Of a DNA stretch of 53,417 nt, positions 48,821 through 53,417 are shown in pieces; positions within the stretch are counted from its first letter, which is position 1; each line of letters opens with the position of its first letter. The position numbers and the translations under genes were made by a program. The notes beneath the pieces were generated by a model, which saw only the letters and a list, made by a program, of their open reading frames with translations, ran no database searches and was not told the DNA's origin. The stretch comes from Succinatimonas hippei YIT 12066 (GTDB taxonomy: Bacteria; Pseudomonadota; Gammaproteobacteria; Enterobacterales; Succinivibrionaceae), in contig NZ_GL830989.1 in NCBI RefSeq assembly GCF_000188195.1, positions 1 to 53,417 of the forward strand, given 5' to 3'.

Positions 48821-49387
48821 CTAGATTGCACCAATTTCATGCAAAGAAAGTGCCAATGCTCCTATAGATCGTGCTTCCATAAGCGGAGAATCAACGTCAA
48901 AAAGTAAATTTTTAGCTTCTTCTATCGATACCTTAATAATATCAATAGGCTCGGGCTCATCACCTGTAAGCTTGCACGGATACAGATCTCTGCACAAAAA
49001 CACGTGCATCTTAAGCTCAAGCATGCCGGGAGCTACAGTCATAGTCCTGCGCAATCTGGTAAGACGCTTTGCCCCGAAACCTATCTCTTCTTCAAGTTCT
49101 CTTACGGCAGCCTCTTCCGGAGTCTCTCCCTTATCTATCTTTCCTTTGACAAAACCTAAAGAGTAACCTTCAAGCCCGCAGGCATACTCGGAACTTAATA
49201 AAAAGTGTGTTCCGTCAAAGGGAATGCACATCACGGCCCCCGATCCGCCGCAAATTTTTTCATAAACGGTTTTAGTACCGTTAGAAAACTGCAAATCCAG
49301 CTCTTCTACCGTAAAAATTCTTGAAACTTTGTGTTTGCGCCTTCCTAAAATCTGCGGAGGATTCTTTTTTAACGCGCTAAGATTCAT
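48821..49387 (-). CDS. nudE: ADP compounds hydrolase NudE
   Basis: Nudix hydrolase of ADP-ribose, AP3A and NADH. The Nudix box is complete in GKIDKGETPEEAAVRELEEEIGF (G-x5-E-x7-R-E-x-x-E-E-x-G). VSRIFTVEELDLQFSNG near the N-terminus and GDEPEPIDI match NudE specifically. I use ATG 49385-49387 with AAGGGA upstream (188 residues, E. coli 186); a GTG at 49414 would add nine residues. It is divergent from hslR-hslO, as in E. coli. Confidence 0.92.
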   Translation of the reverse strand: MNLSALKKNPPQILGRRKHKVSRIFTVEELDLQFSNGTKTVYEKICGGSGAVMCIPFDGTHFLLSSEYACGLEGYSLGFVKGKIDKGETPEEAAVRELEEEIGFGAKRLTRLRRTMTVAPGMLELKMHVFLCRDLYPCKLTGDEPEPIDIIKVSIEEAKNLLFDVDSPLMEARSIGALALSLHEIGAI

Positions 49388-49465
49388 AACGCTATCCCTT
49401 ATTTTAGATTTCACTTATACTTCACATGTCAAATTAACACATTTTCAGGTTGAAGATTAAACTAA

Positions 49466-49864
49466 GTGAGCGAAGAAAAAGAAAAAACGGTTCGTATCGA
49501 TAAATGGCTGTGGGCGGCGCGTTTTTATAAAACCCGTTCTATAGCAAGGCAAATGATCGAAGGCGGAAAAGTTGATTACAACGGGGCCCGCGCCAAACCA
49601 GCGCGACCTGTTGAAATAGGTGCAGTAATAAAGCTTCTGCAAGGTAATGCCCGCCGCGAAATCGTGGTATTAGGCATTTCCGACACCAGAGGTCCTGCAA
49701 AGGAAGCTCAGCTTCTTTATAAAGAGACGGAAGAAAGCATTAAGCGCCGCGAAGAAATTTCCCGAATGAATAAAGAACTTGCACTTATCAATCCGCGTCC
49801 TGACACCAAACCTAATAAAAAAGAACGCCGCGCTCTAATCAACCTTAAACAAAACGGTTTTTAA
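49466..49864 (+). CDS. hslR: Ribosome-associated heat shock protein Hsp15
   Basis: Binds stalled 50S subunits carrying nascent chain and recycles them. It is 132 residues with an N-terminal S4 RNA-binding domain (RIDKWLWAARFYKTRSIARQMIEGGKV) and a basic C-terminal tail. The start is GTG 49466-49468. It is 14 bases before hslO, the usual pair. Confidence 0.95.
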   Translation: MSEEKEKTVRIDKWLWAARFYKTRSIARQMIEGGKVDYNGARAKPARPVEIGAVIKLLQGNARREIVVLGISDTRGPAKEAQLLYKETEESIKRREEISRMNKELALINPRPDTKPNKKERRALINLKQNGF

Positions 49865-49878
49865 AAAGAGGATTAAAA

Positions 49879-50766
49879 ATGACCGAAGTCTTAAATCAAG
49901 ATACTCAAAATAAAATAATTCGTTTTCTTTTTGAAAAACACGGGGTTCGCGGTGAAATTATGCAGATGGATACCCCTTGTTTTAAACTTTTAGAACACCA
50001 TAATTATCCCCTTTCAGTAAAACAGCTTTTAATTGAGCTTGCCTGCTCGGCAATTCTTATCGGTTCAACGCTTAAAGCCAACGGTCAAATCATGGTACAG
50101 ATTTTAGGCGGTAAGGGAGATCACGCCATAAAATACGCCTTAATCAACATCGATAAAGATTTGTCGTTTTACGGCAGTGCCGCTTTAATTGAAGGCAACG
50201 ATTATGAAGGGGAGCTGAGTTTTAAAGATATCTGCGGAGAAGATGCCGTCCTGGTTATTTCCGTTTTCCCTGAAGACGGCAATAAATGGCAAGGCATCGT
50301 AAGCCTTGATACCGTAAGCCTTGCCAAAGCCCTGGAAGGCTACTTTAAAAATTCGGAGCAGCTTGACACCACTTTCTTTATTTATGCAAATGCTAAAGAG
50401 CATAAAGCGGGTGCTATCATGCTGCAGATTATCCCTGAAATAAAGGATAACCATCTGTCGCTTGAACATTTGAGTACCCTTTGCTCAACCATGACATATG
50501 AAGAAATCACATCACTGTCTTTATATCAAAATCTTCATAATCTTTTTGTTCAAGAGGAAGTAAAGGTTTTTGATCCTAAGGAAATTCAATTTAAATGCGT
50601 TTGTTCGCGCGAACGCTGTGAAAGAGCATTAAAAGGTCTGCCTCGCACTGAACTTGAAAATCTTATTTCTGATAACGGTACTTCCATGACCTGTCAGCAC
50701 TGCGGTAAAATTTATAATTTTACTAAAGAAGATTTGGAAAAAATGCTTTTAACCGTATCTCAGTAA
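49879..50766 (+). CDS. hslO: Redox-regulated chaperone Hsp33
   Basis: Cytoplasmic holdase activated by oxidation. It is 295 residues; the redox switch is intact with CVC (about residue 239-241) and CQHC (about 274-277) holding zinc, and KCVCSRERCERAL has an extra Cys in place of the usual CxCS...RxxxAL. Expected to be regulated with hslR. Confidence 0.96.
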   Translation: MTEVLNQDTQNKIIRFLFEKHGVRGEIMQMDTPCFKLLEHHNYPLSVKQLLIELACSAILIGSTLKANGQIMVQILGGKGDHAIKYALINIDKDLSFYGSAALIEGNDYEGELSFKDICGEDAVLVISVFPEDGNKWQGIVSLDTVSLAKALEGYFKNSEQLDTTFFIYANAKEHKAGAIMLQIIPEIKDNHLSLEHLSTLCSTMTYEEITSLSLYQNLHNLFVQEEVKVFDPKEIQFKCVCSRERCERALKGLPRTELENLISDNGTSMTCQHCGKIYNFTKEDLEKMLLTVSQ

Positions 50767-50783
50767 AATTTAAGCTACTTTTT

Positions 50784-51998
50784 ATGAAAGCAACTGTTAC
50801 CGCCATCAGCCTTCCTGCAGCCTCATGGTCGAATGTTTCAATCATGAGCCTTTCTCACTTTACAAGTGACTTTTTCTGTAACGTCCTGCCAATCATGCTG
50901 CCGATTCTGGCTGCCCGTTACGGAATTTCCTACTCCCAAAGCGCGGCTTTGTTCATGGTATTCTCAGTTTCAACCAACTTCCTGCAGCCGCCTATCGGTA
51001 TCTGGGCAGATAAAAAACCGGTAAATTATCTGATGCCTTTATCGATTTTAACCGGTGCTTTTTTTGCCAGTATCGTGGGATGGAGTCCCAATATTTACGT
51101 TCTTATTTTCATCATTCTGCTTTCCGGTATCTGCAGCTCGGCTTTCCATCCGATAAGTGCGGGGATTGTTCATGATATTTCGCCAAAACGCTATCAGACA
51201 TTTGCAACCAGTATTTATATAGCAGGCGGCAATTTAGGCTTTGCCATCGCGCCGCTCATCATTGCCGCGTTTATCGAACAATTTACCGACAAGAGCCTGC
51301 CGGCTCTGTTCCTATTGGCGCTTATCGTTTCTCTGATGGTATATAAGCAAAGGCTCTATGTCACACCGCCGCGCAATGACAGCGGCAACGGTCCGCAGAT
51401 AAACTTAAAAAGCATCATAAAATCTAAACAGTTTATCTTTTTAAATACGTCTATTGCCCTAAGATCATGGTGCTACTGCGCTTTAGTTGTGTTCTTGCCG
51501 CTTTTGCTTACTGATCACGGCTACTCAACCGTTGAAAGCGGCCTTGCTTTGATGTGCCTTCTTGTAGGTACTGTCTTCGGAGGATTAGCGACCGGCGGTT
51601 TGTCAGACAAGTTCGGACTCAGATCTTTAATTATTTCCACTTATATCGTTACCATAATAGCTTTAGGCTTTTTCTTATGGCGCCTTGATATCTCGTTCTT
51701 ATCCATGGTTGCCTTGTTTTTAGCAGGTGCCGGCATGTACGGTTCCACTCCTGCAGCTATTGTCTGGGCACAGCGTCTCTTACCCCGCAATGCCGCTTTT
51801 GCCGCATCAATGATGCTCGGCTTTACTTTCGGCATGGGATACGTTGAATCGGTAATTACCGGATTTGTCGGAGATATTTTCGGTCTGAGAATCGGAATGA
51901 TTGCTACTATTTTTCCTGCGTTAGTTTTAGCTATCTTCATTATTCTGGCTTTAAAAGAACCTCCCAAGCCTGCCGATATTGATTTAAGCAAAAGTTAA
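50784..51998 (+). CDS. MFS transporter, fosmidomycin resistance (Fsr) type
   Basis: Inner-membrane exporter of 404 residues with about 12 hydrophobic segments. LSHFTSDFFCNVLPIMLPIL near residue 23 and the SSAFHPISAGIVHDISPKR stretch near 115 match E. coli Fsr (FHP in segment 4). It begins 17 bases after hslO and may be read with it. The native substrate is unknown; drug export is known only for some family members. Confidence 0.88.
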   Translation: MKATVTAISLPAASWSNVSIMSLSHFTSDFFCNVLPIMLPILAARYGISYSQSAALFMVFSVSTNFLQPPIGIWADKKPVNYLMPLSILTGAFFASIVGWSPNIYVLIFIILLSGICSSAFHPISAGIVHDISPKRYQTFATSIYIAGGNLGFAIAPLIIAAFIEQFTDKSLPALFLLALIVSLMVYKQRLYVTPPRNDSGNGPQINLKSIIKSKQFIFLNTSIALRSWCYCALVVFLPLLLTDHGYSTVESGLALMCLLVGTVFGGLATGGLSDKFGLRSLIISTYIVTIIALGFFLWRLDISFLSMVALFLAGAGMYGSTPAAIVWAQRLLPRNAAFAASMMLGFTFGMGYVESVITGFVGDIFGLRIGMIATIFPALVLAIFIILALKEPPKPADIDLSKS

Positions 51999-52008
51999 TC
52001 TCGCACTA

Positions 52009-52052
52009 ACGGTGTATGAGAATTAAACTCATGCACCGTGTCCTTTCTTTTT
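52009..52052 (+). terminator. Intrinsic terminator of the Fsr-type gene
   Basis: ACGGTGTATGAG-aattaaa-CTCATGCACCGT, a 12-bp stem with one G-T pair, followed by a T-rich stretch. Confidence 0.88.
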
Positions 52053-52109
52053 ACAACTTTGTTCTATAATTGAAAAAAATTTCTTCAATTAAAAAAACAG
52101 GCTACAACT

Positions 52110-52847
52110 ATGAAAGAAATTTATTTAGGCGTAAACATCGATCATGTCGCAACCGTCCGCAATGCTCGCGGCGGCACCTATCCTGATCCCGTAACTGCAG
52201 CTGCTGTTGCCGAAATGGCCGGTGCCGACGGAATCACTACGCACTTACGTGAAGATCGCCGTCATATCACTGACCGCGATGTCAGAATTATTCGTGAAAC
52301 GGTACAAACTAAATTAAACCTGGAGATGGCAGTTACCGATGATATTTTAGGTATTGCCGCAGCGCTTGCTCCGCAGGCTGCCTGCTTTGTTCCTGAACGC
52401 CGTCAGGAAATCACCACAGAAGGCGGATTGGACGTAGTCGGAGAAATGAACAAAATCGACGCAGCCATTCGTAAACTTGAAAAAGTCGGAACCAAAGTTT
52501 CATTGTTTATTGATCCGGTAAAAGAACAAATCGATGCCGCTTTAAAAGTAGGTGCGCCTTATGTTGAATTTCATACCGGTGCTTATGCTAATGCAGTAAC
52601 CGATGAAGCAAGGACTCTTGAACTTAATCGTCTAAAAGAAATGGCTGCATATGCACATTCTTTAGGGATTCACGTAAATTCAGGCCACGGCCTTAATTAC
52701 AACAATGTTGCTGCGATCGCTGCAATTCCTGAAATGGAAGAACTCAATATCGGACACAGCATCATCGCCCGGGCAATATTCACGGGTCTTGGCGAGGCGG
52801 TGCGTGAAATGAAACGTATTATGCGTGAAGCTCGCCACAACGCTTAA
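52110..52847 (+). CDS. pdxJ: Pyridoxine 5'-phosphate synthase
   Basis: Condenses 1-deoxyxylulose 5-phosphate with 3-amino-2-oxopropyl phosphate to make pyridoxine phosphate. It is 245 residues; [43 protein letters not shown] and [12 protein letters not shown] match PdxJ along its whole TIM barrel, with catalytic His and Glu present. In E. coli it follows recO; here it stands alone between two terminators. Confidence 0.97.
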   Translation: MKEIYLGVNIDHVATVRNARGGTYPDPVTAAAVAEMAGADGITTHLREDRRHITDRDVRIIRETVQTKLNLEMAVTDDILGIAAALAPQAACFVPERRQEITTEGGLDVVGEMNKIDAAIRKLEKVGTKVSLFIDPVKEQIDAALKVGAPYVEFHTGAYANAVTDEARTLELNRLKEMAAYAHSLGIHVNSGHGLNYNNVAAIAAIPEMEELNIGHSIIARAIFTGLGEAVREMKRIMREARHNA

Positions 52848-52866
52848 CTCTTATTTACACACTTTG

Positions 52867-52890
52867 CCGGCGCTCATGCGCCGGTTTATA
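52867..52890 (+). terminator. Intrinsic terminator of pdxJ
   Basis: CCGGCGC-TCAT-GCGCCGG followed by TTTATATAT, about 20 bases after the stop. Confidence 0.88.
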
Positions 52891-52973
52891 TATGCTCCCA
52901 ACATCACCTCAATTAACAAAATCCTTCAACATAGACAGAATTTAAACACCCAGTCTGTACAGAATCTTTATAG

Positions 52974-53001
52974 TTGTCACAAATTTACAATACTTTACTA
53001 T
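52974..53001 (+). promoter_or_regulatory. Candidate promoter of the right-edge repeat-protein gene
   Basis: TTGTCA (52974-52979) and TACTAT (52996-53001) with a 16-base spacer, about 60 bases before the ATG at 53062; AGGAG at 53051-53055 is the ribosome site. Confidence 0.5.
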
Positions 53002-53061
53002 ATTTTCCCTAAGTTTACCCTTATAGAGTAAGTAATAGGCAAACAGCAATAGGAGACTTCT

Positions 53062-53417
53062 ATGAAATCTTTTATTATAGCCGGAAGTTGCTCTTTACTT
53101 ATATGGTCAGGATGTGCTTTTTCCTTACCATTAAGCGACATAAGCGATCCTGCAGAAAACATGCAAATCGTAAACAGTGTCGACTCATCCTTTGTAAAAC
53201 TTGCCTTTTTACAAGAAAAAGACAATTTATTTGCAGATAGAAACAAGCGCGGGCATAAACCTCCGCCTCCTCCCAAACATAAAAAGCTAAAGCCAAAAAA
53301 ACATCCAGACCACGGACCTAACTTTAAACCTGATAGAAGACCAGATCGCGGTCCAGGTGATCACCCGAACTTTAGACCTGACAGACGTCCTGACCGTGAC
53401 CCAGGCGATCGCCCGAA
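53062..53417 (+). CDS. Exported Pro/Arg/Asp-rich tandem-repeat protein (partial, runs off the window)
   Basis: The frame opens at ATG 53062 after AGGAG and stays open to the window end, so the stop is missing. It encodes MKSFIIAGSCSLLIWSGCAF, a signal peptide or atypical lipobox (WSGC, Cys18), a short acidic segment, then a basic Pro-rich part (KPPPPPKHKKLKPKKHP). From about residue 86 two 16-residue repeats appear, PNFKPDRRPDRGPGDH and PNFRPDRRPDRDPGDR, so the mature protein is highly charged and likely unfolded. I recognise no family. It is not related to the reverse-strand frames over the same bases. Confidence 0.75.
   Translation, partial: MKSFIIAGSCSLLIWSGCAFSLPLSDISDPAENMQIVNSVDSSFVKLAFLQEKDNLFADRNKRGHKPPPPPKHKKLKPKKHPDHGPNFKPDRRPDRGPGDHPNFRPDRRPDRDPGDRP
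53320..53415 (+). repeat. Two 48-bp tandem repeats in the right-edge gene
   Basis: Units at 53320-53367 and 53368-53415 encode the 16-residue repeats; the next unit begins at the window edge (AA). They differ mainly at third codon positions, so the protein repeat is kept while DNA drifts. Confidence 0.8.

Noticed and set aside
52998-53296. Two minus-strand frames at the right edge
   Set aside because: They are shadows of the plus-strand repeat protein, which has a ribosome site, promoter and signal peptide.
1-53417. tRNA, rRNA, CRISPR or prophage genes
   Set aside because: I found no cloverleaf, ribosomal RNA, repeat-spacer array or phage structural gene in either strand.

Overview
The window looks like a chromosomal segment of a moderately AT-rich gammaproteobacterium, probably a gut or other anaerobe. 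The evidence is its conserved gene neighbourhoods: rpmB-rpmG, mutM and coaD beside a heptosyltransferase, coaBC-dut, nudE next to hslR-hslO, and hldD-waaF-waaA with kdkA. An OpsX-type heptosyltransferase, a Kdo kinase, a one-domain malic enzyme, a TRAP hexuronate system and many sugar and phosphonate genes would fit a relative of Pasteurellaceae or Succinivibrionaceae. That placement is inference; no rRNA or tRNA gene is present to fix it.

Layout. 1-1.6 kb: malic enzyme. 1.6-9.9 kb: glpG, hldD, waaF, waaA, kdkA, a multi-spanning membrane protein and a YejM/LapC-like protein, so mostly lipopolysaccharide core synthesis and envelope control. 10-14 kb: fructokinase and LacI regulator divergent from a sugar MFS carrier, with palindromic operators between. 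14.3-17.1 kb: heptosyltransferase, coaD, mutM, rpmG, rpmB. 17.4-20.7 kb: AraC regulator, small metal-binding protein and Zn/Cd-type P1B-ATPase. 20.9-27.3 kb: phosphonate operon (phnX, Fe-alcohol dehydrogenase, phnD, phnC, two phnE) and a DeoR regulator; no aminotransferase. 27.8-31.7 kb: coaBC, dut, a GrpB-family gene and rpoN. 31.8-39.3 kb: a sigma-54 activator, an almost perfect -24/-12 promoter with upstream palindromes, a TRAP transporter, an L-galactonate-type dehydrogenase and uxaB.

39.4-45 kb is the most accessory part: an unrecognised 694-residue protein preceded by a gene that looks like a duplicated secretion-chaperone domain, a detached PD-(D/E)XK domain, and a group II intron whose reverse transcriptase carries two single-base insertions and which sits just behind the argH terminator. 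45-53.4 kb returns to core genes (argF-argG-argH, nudE, hslR-hslO, an Fsr-type MFS exporter, pdxJ) and ends inside a previously uncalled gene for an exported, Pro/Arg/Asp-rich tandem-repeat protein.

The best candidates for something new are the chaperone/partner pair at 39.4-42.4 kb, the phosphonate operon that pairs PhnX with an Fe-dehydrogenase and no PhnW, the sigma-54 controlled hexuronate module, and the repeat protein at the right edge.
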